Assembly: GCA_014238065.1 (NCBI GenBank)
Contig: JABABU010000027.1
Coordinates: 1-64,000 of the forward strand
DNA length: 64,000 nt
Source of the DNA: Actinomycetota bacterium
GTDB taxonomy: Bacteria; Actinomycetota; Acidimicrobiia; Acidimicrobiales; Poriferisodalaceae
Reading direction: 5' to 3'
The translations under genes were made by a program, and so were the position numbers. Positions 1-8,945 of the stretch are shown here, in pieces (positions within the stretch are counted from its first letter, which is position 1; each line of letters opens with the position of its first letter). The notes under the pieces were generated by a model. That model did no database searches and was not told the origin of the DNA. It was given only the letters and a program-made list of their open reading frames with translations.

Positions 1-554
1 CCGAGTTCCGCCGCCACCACCAGCACCGCCGGATCGATCTGGCCACTGCCTCCTGGCATGGGTGGAACGATGACGATGATGTCCTGGACACCGGCGACAA
101 CTGCCGCGGTGGCAACCTGGGCAAGTACCGACGGATAGCTCGCCTTGCCCGAAGGACAGAACACGGCCGCAGAGTCGATCGGGCCGACGATTTCGCCGAA
201 GATGTGGCCAGGAGCAATTTCGGCTCGCCAGCTTCCACGTCGTGCCAACAGCTCCTGGTTGAACTGACGAATATTGGTAATCATCGTTCTAATCGCGGAT
301 CTGAGCTCGTCGTCGACCAGGCTTTGCGCTGTGTCGAACTCCTCTGGACTCGCGAGAAGTCGATCGGGTGTCACTTCGACACCGTCGTGTTCCCGAAGCG
401 CATCGCACAACGCGGCGTCGCCCCGAGCAGCGACGTCGGCGACCAAGAGCGCGATACTGCGACCGAGGGCCGAGTCGACATCGACCACTGCTCCTCGGTC
501 ACCGAGCGCAGCCTTGTCAGGAACCGACATCGACGCCCAATCGAGGATGCGCAT
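1..554 (-). CDS. Histidinol dehydrogenase-family (HisD-like) protein, C-terminus cut by window edge
   Basis: The reverse strand reads openly from an ATG at 554 to the window edge, giving about 184 residues. The segment around residues 125-165 (IDSAAVFCPSGKASYPS, then VAGVQDIIVIVPP) matches the HisD/HpsN family, which are zinc- and NAD-dependent alcohol dehydrogenases acting on histidinol or on small diols. The catalytic and zinc residues lie beyond the edge. The start overlaps the carboxylase stop (TGATG), so it is co-translated as the last visible gene of the acyl-CoA carboxylase operon. That context argues for a paralogue acting on a carboxylation-pathway alcohol rather than true histidine biosynthesis; this is inference. 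Family assignment is fairly sure, substrate unknown. Confidence 0.72.
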   Translation of the reverse strand, partial: MRILDWASMSVPDKAALGDRGAVVDVDSALGRSIALLVADVAARGDAALCDALREHDGVEVTPDRLLASPEEFDTAQSLVDDELRSAIRTMITNIRQFNQELLARRGSWRAEIAPGHIFGEIVGPIDSAAVFCPSGKASYPSVLAQVATAAVVAGVQDIIVIVPPMPGGSGQIDPAVLVVAAEL

Positions 555-2491
555 CACCCTTCGATCGTCTCCTCGACGACCCCGAACACGAGCAACTCGG
601 CGCCATTCTCGACCTGATCGCCTGCGCCGACCAGCACCGCTTCGACCACGCCGTCGGCGGGTGCGTTCATGTGGTGTTCCATCTTCATTGCTTCGAGGAC
701 GACCAGCGTCTGGCCCACGGACACGCTATCGCCGACCCTCACTCTCACCTCGAGCACAACGCCGGGCATCGGCGCCACGAAACCACCCGCGACCAGCTCC
801 TGACCGGGAACGGTAAACCTGGGAACCCGATGGAGAGTCGCTGTTCCCGCAGGCGTCTGCACATACAGCTTCGTTCCTGCTTCGGTGACTCTGGCCACCG
901 ACCTACGGCCGTCGACTTCGACATCGATGTCGCGTTCGGTCCACTCGTGGACCGTCGCCATGCCTTCGGCTCCGACACGGAACGATCCGTCACGGTTCGA
1001 CGAGTACTCGATAACAAGCTCCTCCCCATCGCACTCGAACACAGTCCGCTGTTGAGGCATCCGCGAGTTCCGGTAACCGGACGGCATGCTGCCGAGTACT
1101 GGGGCTCCCGAACGGTTCTTGCCCTGGAGCCACAACGCACCGACGACGCCCACCCGATGAAGCTCCCGGTCGTCGAGGCTCAGCGACAGCGCCGGACACA
1201 CCCTTTCGATGAAATCGGTGGTGGTGTCGCCGTCGAGAAACTCCTCGGTCCGCAGCACCGCAGCGAGAAAGTCACGGTTGGTCGTGACCCCACCGAGGTG
1301 CATGCGCTCGAGCGCCAACGCGAGGCGCCCTGCAGCCTCGCGCCGTGTCGGGCCGCTGGCTATCACCTTCGCCAGCATCGGATCGAAGTTCACCGTGACC
1401 TCGGATCCTTGCCGAACACCAGTGTCCCAGCGAACGGCTGGCATCGGGGCTGGTTCGTATGCGTCCAGCGTTCCGATCGCGGGCAGGAATCCGGCCGAGG
1501 GGTCCTCGGCGTACAGCCTGGCCTCGATCGCGAACCCGTTGAACCCGATGTCCGACTGCTCGTATCCGAGCTGGTCTCCGTCGGCGACCCGAAGTTGTTC
1601 ACGCACCAGGTCAATGCCGGTGACCTCTTCGGTGACCGGATGTTCGACCTGCAAGCGGGTGTTCACCTCGAGGAAGAAGAACTCTCTGGTGGCGTCATCG
1701 ACCAGGAACTCGACGGTTCCTGCGGACTGGTAGCCCATCGCAGTGCCAAGTCGAATGGCCGCATCACCCATCGCTGCTCGCATCGCAGGGTCGACGACAG
1801 GCGATGGTGACTCCTCGATGATCTTCTGATGGCGGCGTTGGATCGAGCACTCGCGCTCGCCCAGATGCACGAGGTTGCCGTGAGTGTCGCCGAGGATCTG
1901 GATCTCGACGTGGCGCGAGATCGGGACGTATCGCTCCAAGAAGACCGTGTCGTCGCCGAAGCCACCGAGAGCTTCGCGTTTGGCGGCAGCCACCGCCTCG
2001 GCAAGATCGGCGCGCTGTTCGACGACCCTCATCCCCTTCCCGCCGCCACCGGCAGATGCCTTGACCAACAGCGGGTAGCCGACCTCACCGTCGGCTGTCA
2101 GGTTGTCCGATGACGGCAGCGTCGGCACGTCGGCGGCCACCGCGACCTGTTTGGCAGCGAGCTTGTCACCCATCGAAGCGATCACATCAGGGGTCGGCCC
2201 GACCCATGTGAGCCCGGCGTCGATGACCGCCTGGGCAAACCCTGAATTCTCGGCCAAGAAGCCGTACCCAGGATGCACCGCCTCGGCACCTGAGAACTGG
2301 GCTGCGGCGATGATCGCCGCGCCGTCGAGGTACCCGTCGACGAGCAGGACCGCATCATCAGCCTCGGTGACGAACGGTGCATCAGCATCGGCCTCGACGT
2401 AGACCGCTATACACCTCACCCCCATTTCGCGGGCAGAACGGAAGATACGACGGGCGATCTCGCCTCTGTTCGCGACCAGAAGACTCAACAT
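554..2491 (-). CDS. Acyl-CoA carboxylase alpha subunit (biotin carboxylase + biotin carrier)
   Basis: 645 residues. The N-terminal biotin carboxylase domain begins LLVANRGEIARRIFRSARE, has the ATP-grasp glycine loop KASAGGGGKGMRVVE near residue 155, and EVNTRLQVEHPVTE near 285. The C-terminal biotinyl carrier domain has the EAMKM motif with the biotinylated lysine at about residue 603. It carboxylates biotin with ATP and bicarbonate and passes the carboxyl group to the partner encoded just upstream (2501-4144, 9-bp gap). Length and architecture fit the actinobacterial AccA3/PccA/MccA type. The acyl-CoA substrate (acetyl, propionyl, methylcrotonyl or geranyl) cannot be fixed from this subunit. 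Confidence 0.93.
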   Translation of the reverse strand: MLSLLVANRGEIARRIFRSAREMGVRCIAVYVEADADAPFVTEADDAVLLVDGYLDGAAIIAAAQFSGAEAVHPGYGFLAENSGFAQAVIDAGLTWVGPTPDVIASMGDKLAAKQVAVAADVPTLPSSDNLTADGEVGYPLLVKASAGGGGKGMRVVEQRADLAEAVAAAKREALGGFGDDTVFLERYVPISRHVEIQILGDTHGNLVHLGERECSIQRRHQKIIEESPSPVVDPAMRAAMGDAAIRLGTAMGYQSAGTVEFLVDDATREFFFLEVNTRLQVEHPVTEEVTGIDLVREQLRVADGDQLGYEQSDIGFNGFAIEARLYAEDPSAGFLPAIGTLDAYEPAPMPAVRWDTGVRQGSEVTVNFDPMLAKVIASGPTRREAAGRLALALERMHLGGVTTNRDFLAAVLRTEEFLDGDTTTDFIERVCPALSLSLDDRELHRVGVVGALWLQGKNRSGAPVLGSMPSGYRNSRMPQQRTVFECDGEELVIEYSSNRDGSFRVGAEGMATVHEWTERDIDVEVDGRRSVARVTEAGTKLYVQTPAGTATLHRVPRFTVPGQELVAGGFVAPMPGVVLEVRVRVGDSVSVGQTLVVLEAMKMEHHMNAPADGVVEAVLVGAGDQVENGAELLVFGVVEETIEG

Positions 2492-2500
2492 CTCGTTCCC

Positions 2501-4144
2501 CTAGAGCCTGAAGACGCCGTAGCCGTCAGCACCTTCGACCGCCCGATTTCTCACGACAGACAGGCACATCGCGAGCACCGTCCTCGTGTCGCGCGGATCG
2601 ATGATGCCGTCGTCGCTGATCGCGCCGGTCGCGACAAGGGCGAGCGAACCCTTCTCCTGGATCCGTTCGACCTCAGCCACGATCTGCGCGTCCTCGTCCT
2701 CGTCGAACTCCTGGCCCTTGCGGGCCGCCTGCCCTCGTCTGACGATCGACATCACGCCGGCAATCTGCTTCGGGCCCATCACCGCGATCTTCGCTGTCGG
2801 CCAGATGAACGTGAACCGGTTTCCGTAGGCGCGCCCCGACATGCCGTAGGTGCCTGCGCCGTATGACGACCCGATGATCACAGTCAGATGCGGCACGGTC
2901 GAGTTGGTGACCGCATTCAACATCTGCGACCCCTTCTTGATGATGCCTGCGGCCTCGAAGTCCTTTCCGACCATGAACCCGGTGATGTTCTGCAGGAACA
3001 GCAAAGGAACGTCGATCTGGTTGTTCAGCTGAATGAACTGAGCTGCCTTCTCGGCTGCTTCTGGGTGCAATACACCGTTGTTGCCGAGAATGCCGATGGG
3101 GTAGCCGTGGATGGAAGCCCATCCACAGACCAGCGTCGGACCGTAACGCGACTTGAACTCCTCGAATCGAGAGCCATCGACGGTTCTGGCAATCACATCA
3201 CGAACGTCGACCGGCTGTCGAAGGTCGCGGCTGACCAGGCCAAGAAGTTCCTCAGGATCGTGGAGTGGCTCTTCGCCGCTGAAAGCGGGCTCCGGTCCTG
3301 GCTTGCGCCAGTTCAAGTGGGACACCACCTCCCGGCACATCCGCAGCGCATCCATCTCGTCTTCTGCGAAATAGTCGCCGAGGCCAGACACCTCGGTGTG
3401 CAGCTTCGCGCCGCCGAGGATTTCGTCGTCGCTTTCTTCGCCGGTTGCCATCTTGACGAGCGGGGGACCGGCCAGGAATATCTTCGATTGTTCCTTGACG
3501 AGGATGTTGTAGTCGGAGAGACCCGGTTGGTAGGCCCCACCGGCGGTCGAAGACCCGAATACGACACACACGAGCGGAATGTCCATCTTCGAGAGTTCGA
3601 TCATCTCGTAGAAGAATCGGCCACTTTCCGCGAAGTGAGTCGTGTTCACCCTCCGCCCTCCGCCACCACCGGTTTGCACCCGCAGATCGGCGCCCGCCGA
3701 TTCGACGAAGCTGACGTAGGGCATACGGTTGTCACGAGCAATCTCGAGCGCCCGCTGCCATTTCTTGCCGGCATATGGCGTCAGCGCACCGCCAAGCACC
3801 GAAGGATCGTTCGCCAGAATCACACATTCGGTCCCGGCTATCACACCGATTCCGAGCAGCATCCCGCCACCGACCGTGTAGTCGGAATCGTAACCGGCAA
3901 GTGCGCTGATCTCGAGGAAAGGGGAGTCAGGGTCGAGGACATTGGCGACACGCTCGCGGACCGGCATCTTGCCGCGGCTTCGCATTCTGGCAATCGAAGC
4001 CTCGCCGCCCCCACCTTCTGCCTCTACCAGCAACTCATCGATCACGTCGAGTTGTTCGAGCATGTCGGCGCGGTTCTGTTGGTAGGCCTCGCTTGACTTG
4101 TCGACGTGCGACTGAAGCGGAGGGGCCAGAAGGGTTCGCTCCAT
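2501..4144 (-). CDS. Acyl-CoA carboxylase beta (carboxyltransferase) subunit
   Basis: 547 residues from the ATG at 4144; a longer open frame reaches 4327, but its first 61 residues are not family-like, whereas MERTLLAPP begins the usual N-terminus. The crotonase-fold halves are visible: the first with GGGMLLGIGVIAG and FGSSTAGGAYQPGLSDY, the second with GILGNNGVLHPEAAEKAAQF and IIGSSYGAGTYGMSGRAYG. The second half resembles methylcrotonyl-/geranyl-CoA carboxylase beta subunits (MccB/AtuC) more than propionyl-CoA carboxylase. It transfers CO2 from biotin to an acyl-CoA. It is the first gene of the leftward operon that continues with the biotin subunit and the HisD-like gene. Confidence 0.92.
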   Translation of the reverse strand: MERTLLAPPLQSHVDKSSEAYQQNRADMLEQLDVIDELLVEAEGGGGEASIARMRSRGKMPVRERVANVLDPDSPFLEISALAGYDSDYTVGGGMLLGIGVIAGTECVILANDPSVLGGALTPYAGKKWQRALEIARDNRMPYVSFVESAGADLRVQTGGGGGRRVNTTHFAESGRFFYEMIELSKMDIPLVCVVFGSSTAGGAYQPGLSDYNILVKEQSKIFLAGPPLVKMATGEESDDEILGGAKLHTEVSGLGDYFAEDEMDALRMCREVVSHLNWRKPGPEPAFSGEEPLHDPEELLGLVSRDLRQPVDVRDVIARTVDGSRFEEFKSRYGPTLVCGWASIHGYPIGILGNNGVLHPEAAEKAAQFIQLNNQIDVPLLFLQNITGFMVGKDFEAAGIIKKGSQMLNAVTNSTVPHLTVIIGSSYGAGTYGMSGRAYGNRFTFIWPTAKIAVMGPKQIAGVMSIVRRGQAARKGQEFDEDEDAQIVAEVERIQEKGSLALVATGAISDDGIIDPRDTRTVLAMCLSVVRNRAVEGADGYGVFRL

Positions 4145-4462
4145 GAGGGGCGACACTAGTGGGCACCAGTTGACGGCTCGAATCCGAACGACAAGTCCAC
4201 GAGCTCGAGTACAAGAACGTCGCGGCACAGGTGCGGGAACGCAGGCCGGGATACGACGTAAAATCGTTCTTGACCGATTGAGGTCGGGCTGGGTGACCAA
4301 CCGGTGACGCGAGATCTGCAGGAACATCCGGAGATCACGAGATGCACTATGAGTGAGCTCTCGTAGTAGTACGACTACGAGACACGGACATCAATCCTCG
4401 TCGCGCTCGGAGCGGAACCAGGCTCCACCGTCTTGCCTCGACCCAGAGTTCGGGCCGCGCGC
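4145..4462. promoter_or_regulatory. Intergenic region upstream of the carboxylase operon
   Basis: This 318-bp stretch separates the TSUP permease stop from the carboxylase start; both genes run leftward. I see no coding sequence with family-like content. It must hold the carboxylase operon promoter and contains the palindrome at 4359-4382. No convincing -35/-10 pair could be fixed by eye. Confidence 0.5.
4359..4382. promoter_or_regulatory. 9-bp-arm palindrome, candidate operator
   Basis: TCTCGTAGT at 4359-4367 pairs perfectly with ACTACGAGA at 4374-4382 around a 6-nt spacer. It lies 215 bp upstream of the carboxylase start and 80 bp downstream of the permease stop. It has no T-tract, so an operator for a dimeric regulator (TetR-like size) is as likely as a terminator. 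Confidence 0.4.
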
Positions 4463-5194
4463 TCAGCCGAACAGCAATCGGCCGGCGAGCGCGACTGCGG
4501 CAACCACCATCACGATCCTGATCCACTTCTCGCCACCAGCGACGCTGAAGCGTGCTCCGAGCCATCCGCCGAACGAGAGCCCGACGGCGAGGACGATCGC
4601 CGGGCCCCATCGCACCGATCCATTGGCCATGAACACGGCGAGGGCCACGACCGTCATGGACATGTTCACCAGCACCTTGATGCTGTTGGCTGTGACCAGG
4701 TCGAATCCGGCCCTGCTCAGCGCAGCGATCATCACCAGCCCAACGCCGGCCTGAACAGCTCCGGCGTAAATCCCGACGAAGAAGAAGACCACCATCGTCG
4801 TCGACACCGACCAGTGCGGTCCTCCTCCAGCGACATCCGGCTTCCAGATGGTGAGGATGATGAGCGGGATCATGAGCAGGCCGAACACAGTCTCGAAGGT
4901 CTCGTCGGTCAGCCGCCCGATGGCCACAGCACCAACGAGCGCGCCGACTGCAGAGGGAGCCAAAGCCGGCCAACCGTGAGCAAGTCCGCTGATTCCCTTC
5001 TGCCGGAAACCTGCGACCGCGGCGGCGTTGGACGTGAAGATCCCGACGCGATTCGTGCCATTGGCATCGTTGCCAGGGACTCCAGCGAGAACGAGAAGCG
5101 GCACGGTCAACATCGATCCGCCACCGGCCATCGAGTTGATGACACCAGCAGCGGCACCGCCAACCACCAGCAGAAGCACCTCCCACCACACCAT
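4463..5194 (-). CDS. TSUP (TauE/SafE) family membrane permease
   Basis: 243 residues, strongly hydrophobic, with about seven to eight membrane segments. The N-terminus (VVGGAAAGVINSMAGGGSML) carries the glycine-rich TSUP signature, and a related GGWLGARFSVAGGEKWIR appears in the second half, as expected for the internal repeat of this family. Members export or import sulfite, sulfoacetate, taurine-derived anions or other organic anions. It is 31 bp from the oxidoreductase upstream (5226-6206), and both are leftward. Substrate is not predictable from sequence. Confidence 0.85.
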   Translation of the reverse strand: MVWWEVLLLVVGGAAAGVINSMAGGGSMLTVPLLVLAGVPGNDANGTNRVGIFTSNAAAVAGFRQKGISGLAHGWPALAPSAVGALVGAVAIGRLTDETFETVFGLLMIPLIILTIWKPDVAGGGPHWSVSTTMVVFFFVGIYAGAVQAGVGLVMIAALSRAGFDLVTANSIKVLVNMSMTVVALAVFMANGSVRWGPAIVLAVGLSFGGWLGARFSVAGGEKWIRIVMVVAAVALAGRLLFG

Positions 5195-5225
5195 CAGGCG
5201 GCGCCGTGCTTGTGGTCGAAACTTG

Positions 5226-6206
5226 TCACTGAAACTGAATACCGATCTGGGCCGCGGCAGAGTCGAGCGTTCCCATCATCGCCAACGTGTCGGAGTGAGA
5301 CATTGACGATGACTCGATCAGCCCGGCCCGTACGCAGCGATGAACCTCGGGAACTTGGAAGTGAAGACTTGCCAGTGGGAAGTCAAAGACCTCCTGTTCA
5401 CCGTCGATGCTGATCGTGAAACGGTTGGCGGCGTGCATGAACGCATCGATGTCGATCGTGCCTTTCGTGCCGGCGATTCGTCCGCGGTTCGTGCAGGGTG
5501 TGCGAATGGCGGCATGAAGTTGAGCGGTCGCGCCGCCGGCGAAGGCCAGTTGAAGATTCGAGTGCTCATCGAGCCCGTTCTCCATCAGCCGACCGTTCGC
5601 CACGACCGAGCACGGCCGACCGAGAACGAAGTGGGCCAGGTTGACGGGATAGACGCCGAGATCAAGCAGCGCTCCCCCGCCACGAGCAGGATCGAAGAGC
5701 CGGTGGCCGTCGATCTTCTCGTCAGGCACGCGAAACCCGAAGTTGGCGTCGACGTGCAGAACTTCGCCGATCGCGCCGTCGTCGAGGAGTTTTTTCAGCG
5801 CGACGTATGAAGGGAGGAATCGCGACCAGAGTGCCTCCATCAAAAATCGCCCGGACGCAACCGCGCCTTCGATCATTCTTTGTGCATCAGGCAAGCCGAG
5901 AGCAAATGGCTTCTCGCACAGCACGTGCTTCCCCGCCCCGAGAAACAACAGCGTGTCGTCGACATGCCGATTCTGGGTGGTGGCGACGTACACCACGTCG
6001 ACATCTTCATCGGCCGCCAAAGACTCGTACCCCACGTGGTGACGCGTGGCTTCGTGATCACGGGCGAACTGCTCGGCCCGCGTCCCTTCGTGCGACGCGA
6101 CCGCAACGAGTTCAGCATCATCGACGAACGTGAGTGCGGCGGCGAAATCGTTGGCGATCCGTCCAGTTCCGCAGATTCCCCAGCGGATCGATCGGCCATC
6201 GCCCAT
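5226..6206 (-). CDS. Gfo/Idh/MocA family NAD(P)-dependent oxidoreductase
   Basis: 326 residues. The N-terminal Rossmann fold has IRWGICGTGRIANDFA, and the family motif CEKPFALG lies near residue 97 with its lysine. The C-terminal domain has DLGVYPVNLAHFVLGRP, typical of the dihydrodiol-dehydrogenase/xylose-dehydrogenase branch. These enzymes oxidise or reduce sugars, inositols or trans-dihydrodiols. The ATG at 6206 is 88 bp from the divergent PhzF start. The substrate is unknown. Confidence 0.88.
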   Translation of the reverse strand: MGDGRSIRWGICGTGRIANDFAAALTFVDDAELVAVASHEGTRAEQFARDHEATRHHVGYESLAADEDVDVVYVATTQNRHVDDTLLFLGAGKHVLCEKPFALGLPDAQRMIEGAVASGRFLMEALWSRFLPSYVALKKLLDDGAIGEVLHVDANFGFRVPDEKIDGHRLFDPARGGGALLDLGVYPVNLAHFVLGRPCSVVANGRLMENGLDEHSNLQLAFAGGATAQLHAAIRTPCTNRGRIAGTKGTIDIDAFMHAANRFTISIDGEQEVFDFPLASLHFQVPEVHRCVRAGLIESSSMSHSDTLAMMGTLDSAAAQIGIQFQ

Positions 6207-6294
6207 CCGAGAGACGGTACCCCAGCATCCTCCGGAACCGAACCTGATCCGAATTGAGCTTGGCCAACCATCGCAGACCGGTCATGCTCGATAC

Positions 6295-7131
6295 ATGCAA
6301 CGACGATTTGCCCAAGTCGACGTCTTCACATCGGTGCCCTACAAGGGGAATCCCCTGGCGGTCGTCGTCGATGGCGAAGGACTGACCGATGACCAGATGC
6401 AACAGTTCGCCAATTGGACGAATCTCTCCGAGACGACGTTCTTGCAGGCGCCGACTGATCCGGATGCCGACTATCTCGTCCGCATCTTCACACCGAGCAG
6501 AGAGCTGCCATTCGCCGGACACCCCACACTCGGGTCGTGTTCGATGTGGCTGGCTCACGGTGGAGCACCGAAGACCGCCCATCAAGTAGTCCAGCAGTGT
6601 GGCGTCGGACTCGTGAGGTTGTCGCTTGCCGGGACACGATCAGCGTTCGCGGCACCGAGGCTCCTTCGGTCCGGTCCAGTGGAAGACAAGGACGTCACCC
6701 GTATAGCGACAGCGCTTCGGATCGACGAAACCTCGATCGTCGCCACCCGGTGGATCGACAACGGACCAGGGTGGGTCGGAGTGCTGCTCGACTCTGCCGA
6801 AGCGGTCCTGGCCCTCGAACCAGACGCTGCAGCCTTCTCCGACCTGAAGGTCGGCGTGGCTGGCACTCATCTCGACACCTCAGAGTTCGCTATCGAGGTT
6901 CGGGCGTTCTTCCCCGAAGTCGGCTCATTCTCTGAAGATCCGGTGACCGGCAGCCTCAACGCATCTCTCGCTCAATGGCTACTCGCCGACGGTGCTCTCA
7001 CTGCGCCATACGTCGCTCGTCAGGGAACCGCTCTCGGTCGCGACGGCAGAGTGCATGTGCATGAAGCCGATGGCGAGACATGGATCGGCGGCGACGTCGT
7101 GACGTGCGTGACAGGGACCGTCGAGCTGTGA
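6295..7131 (+). CDS. PhzF family isomerase
   Basis: 278 residues from the ATG at 6295 (MQRRFAQVDVFTSVPYKGNP), the canonical start of this family; the open frame upstream to 6130 is not homologous-looking. The catalytic glutamate is in NLSETTFLQ, FTPSRELPFAGHPTLGS is conserved, and the second half has FFPEVGSFSEDPVTGSLNA. PhzF proteins are cofactor-independent isomerases or epimerases of the diaminopimelate epimerase fold; most have unknown substrates. The stop overlaps the GTG of the flavin-dependent oxidoreductase gene (GTGA), so the two are coupled. Confidence 0.9.
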   Translation: MQRRFAQVDVFTSVPYKGNPLAVVVDGEGLTDDQMQQFANWTNLSETTFLQAPTDPDADYLVRIFTPSRELPFAGHPTLGSCSMWLAHGGAPKTAHQVVQQCGVGLVRLSLAGTRSAFAAPRLLRSGPVEDKDVTRIATALRIDETSIVATRWIDNGPGWVGVLLDSAEAVLALEPDAAAFSDLKVGVAGTHLDTSEFAIEVRAFFPEVGSFSEDPVTGSLNASLAQWLLADGALTAPYVARQGTALGRDGRVHVHEADGETWIGGDVVTCVTGTVEL

Positions 7132-8138
7132 GCCAGCCATTGCGCTTCGGCTTGATGTACGACTGCCGGCGCCCCCCTGAGAGCGACATGTCGATGAGCG
7201 ACGTGTATGCGGCGACGATCGACCAAGCCGCTTTGGCCGACCAACTCGGGTTCGATCACGTCTGGTTCACCGAACACCACTTCCTCGACGACGGATATCT
7301 CCCGGCGTTTCAACCTCTTGCCGGCGCGATCGCCGCAAGGACCTCACGCGTTCGTATATCGACCGACATCGCGCTACTGCCCTTCTACAACCCGATTCGG
7401 CTGGCTGAAGAAATGGCCGTGCTCGACAACATCAGCAACGGTCGGATGGAGCTAGGCGTCGGAATGGGATACGTCCCTTCAGAATTCGCCGCATTCGGCG
7501 TACCACTCAAAAACCGCGTATCGATGACGGAAGAGGCGATCGACGTGCTCCGGCTAGCGTGGTCCGACCAACCGTTCAGCTACAGCGGCAAGCGCTACTC
7601 ATACGACAACATCGACGTGCACCCCAAGCCAGTACAAACGGAAGGCCCTCCGCTCTGGATCGCAGCCATGAGCACGGCGGGCGCTCTACGCGCGGCTCGG
7701 TTCGGCACCAACCTCCTTCCTCAGGGCGAGCGAGCGACCGTGCTCGATCCCTTTCGTGAAGCCGTGACCGCCGACGGTCGAGATTCCGCCGACTACCGCT
7801 ACGGGATCATCCGCTCGGTCTACGTCACCGATGACCGTGAACGCGATTGGCCGATGTTGCGTGGCGCCGAAAGATACAGAACTGCCATCTATGACCAGTT
7901 CATGACCGACACGCCAGATGAATACGGATGGCGCGATGGCAGCGCCATTCCGCAGCGACCTGTCGTCGGCACAGTCGAGGAGTGCGTCGACCAACTCGTC
8001 GCCTTCGTCGACGAGTTCGGCATCACCGACATCGCTTCGTCAGGATTGCCTCCGGGCATCGACCCCGAGTTCATGGCCCACAACATCGAGCGGCTTGCGA
8101 ACGAGGTCATCCCAGAGGTGAAAGCACGACTCGGATGA
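7128..8138 (+). CDS. LLM-class (luciferase-like) flavin-dependent oxidoreductase
   Basis: 336 residues from the GTG at 7128, which overlaps the preceding stop. The sequence has QLGFDHVWFTEHHF, RTSRVRISTDIALLPFYNP and GRMELGVGMGYVPSEF, all typical of the bacterial luciferase/F420-type TIM-barrel family. It would act with FMNH2 or F420 on an unknown substrate; actinobacteria often use F420 in this superfamily. Pairing with PhzF is the only functional hint. Confidence 0.88.
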   Translation: MSQPLRFGLMYDCRRPPESDMSMSDVYAATIDQAALADQLGFDHVWFTEHHFLDDGYLPAFQPLAGAIAARTSRVRISTDIALLPFYNPIRLAEEMAVLDNISNGRMELGVGMGYVPSEFAAFGVPLKNRVSMTEEAIDVLRLAWSDQPFSYSGKRYSYDNIDVHPKPVQTEGPPLWIAAMSTAGALRAARFGTNLLPQGERATVLDPFREAVTADGRDSADYRYGIIRSVYVTDDRERDWPMLRGAERYRTAIYDQFMTDTPDEYGWRDGSAIPQRPVVGTVEECVDQLVAFVDEFGITDIASSGLPPGIDPEFMAHNIERLANEVIPEVKARLG

Positions 8139-8252
8139 TCAGCAGCCCGGATTGTGATCGCCCGACATGGCACCGCTGCCCGTCACATGATCGATGGCAC
8201 CGAACTCGACGCCTGGGGTGCGTCGACAGAATCGGGCAGGGCTCCTCTGGCC

Positions 8253-8840
8253 TCAGGCATGTTTGCCGGCTTCCCAACCAGCGGCGCTGAGATGCCGTGA
8301 TGCGAAATACGTCGGTTCCTCCTCGAGCGTTGTCGCCATCGTGTCGTTCCATCGATTGAGATAACCGAACAAACCGATGGTGGCGACGATCTGGATGATC
8401 TGCTCTTCGGAGTAGTGCTCGGCCAGGTCTTCGAAGTGCGAATCGGTGACGAGGTTGGGTGCCAGACCTGCGTCTCTGGCGACTCGGAGGGCTGCGCGTT
8501 CAGCGTCGTCGAAGAGATCGCTCGACTCGAACTCCCACACCTTTGCAATCTTCTCGGCATCGACGCCTGCTGCTGCAGCGTGTGCGCCAGTGTGTGCCTG
8601 GCAGTAGCGGCACCCAGCCGAGTGGCTGGTCACATTCGCAATCATCTGAGCCAGTCCTCTATCGATCAGACCCATGTTCGAGATCGTGCCCGCGAAACTC
8701 GCGAACGCTTCGAACAATGCAGGAACCTTGGCCATCGTCGGCATGCTCGACGGCACAAAGCCCATCGCTTCTTCGACGAGTTGGAAGATCGGCTCGTATT
8801 GAGGCAAGTCCTCGCGGGGCAGCGGTTCGATACGTCCCAT
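8253..8840 (-). CDS. AhpD-like / carboxymuconolactone decarboxylase family protein
   Basis: 195 residues. The redox motif CRYC is in SHSAGCRYCQAHTGAHAA near residue 75-90, with the downstream histidine of the AhpD core. LVEEAMGFVPSSMPTMAKVP is the usual N-terminal lead-in of peroxidase-related CMD proteins. It is likely a small-molecule or peroxide-linked disulfide reductase. It is divergent from the amidase gene (105 bp apart) and convergent with the flavoenzyme. Confidence 0.86.
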   Translation of the reverse strand: MGRIEPLPREDLPQYEPIFQLVEEAMGFVPSSMPTMAKVPALFEAFASFAGTISNMGLIDRGLAQMIANVTSHSAGCRYCQAHTGAHAAAAGVDAEKIAKVWEFESSDLFDDAERAALRVARDAGLAPNLVTDSHFEDLAEHYSEEQIIQIVATIGLFGYLNRWNDTMATTLEEEPTYFASRHLSAAGWEAGKHA

Positions 8841-8945
8841 GGCGTCTCCTTCGACACCGACATCATCGCCGACAGTTCCGACAGATCACCACTTGAATCG
8901 CGGCCATCGACGACCCAAAGTGGCAGCAGCAGACGAAAGGGGTCG

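Noticed and set aside
368..1810. 480-codon rightward ORF
   Set aside because: It is antisense to the biotin carboxylase gene, has no recognisable domains and shows only the Arg/His-rich bias of a shadow frame.
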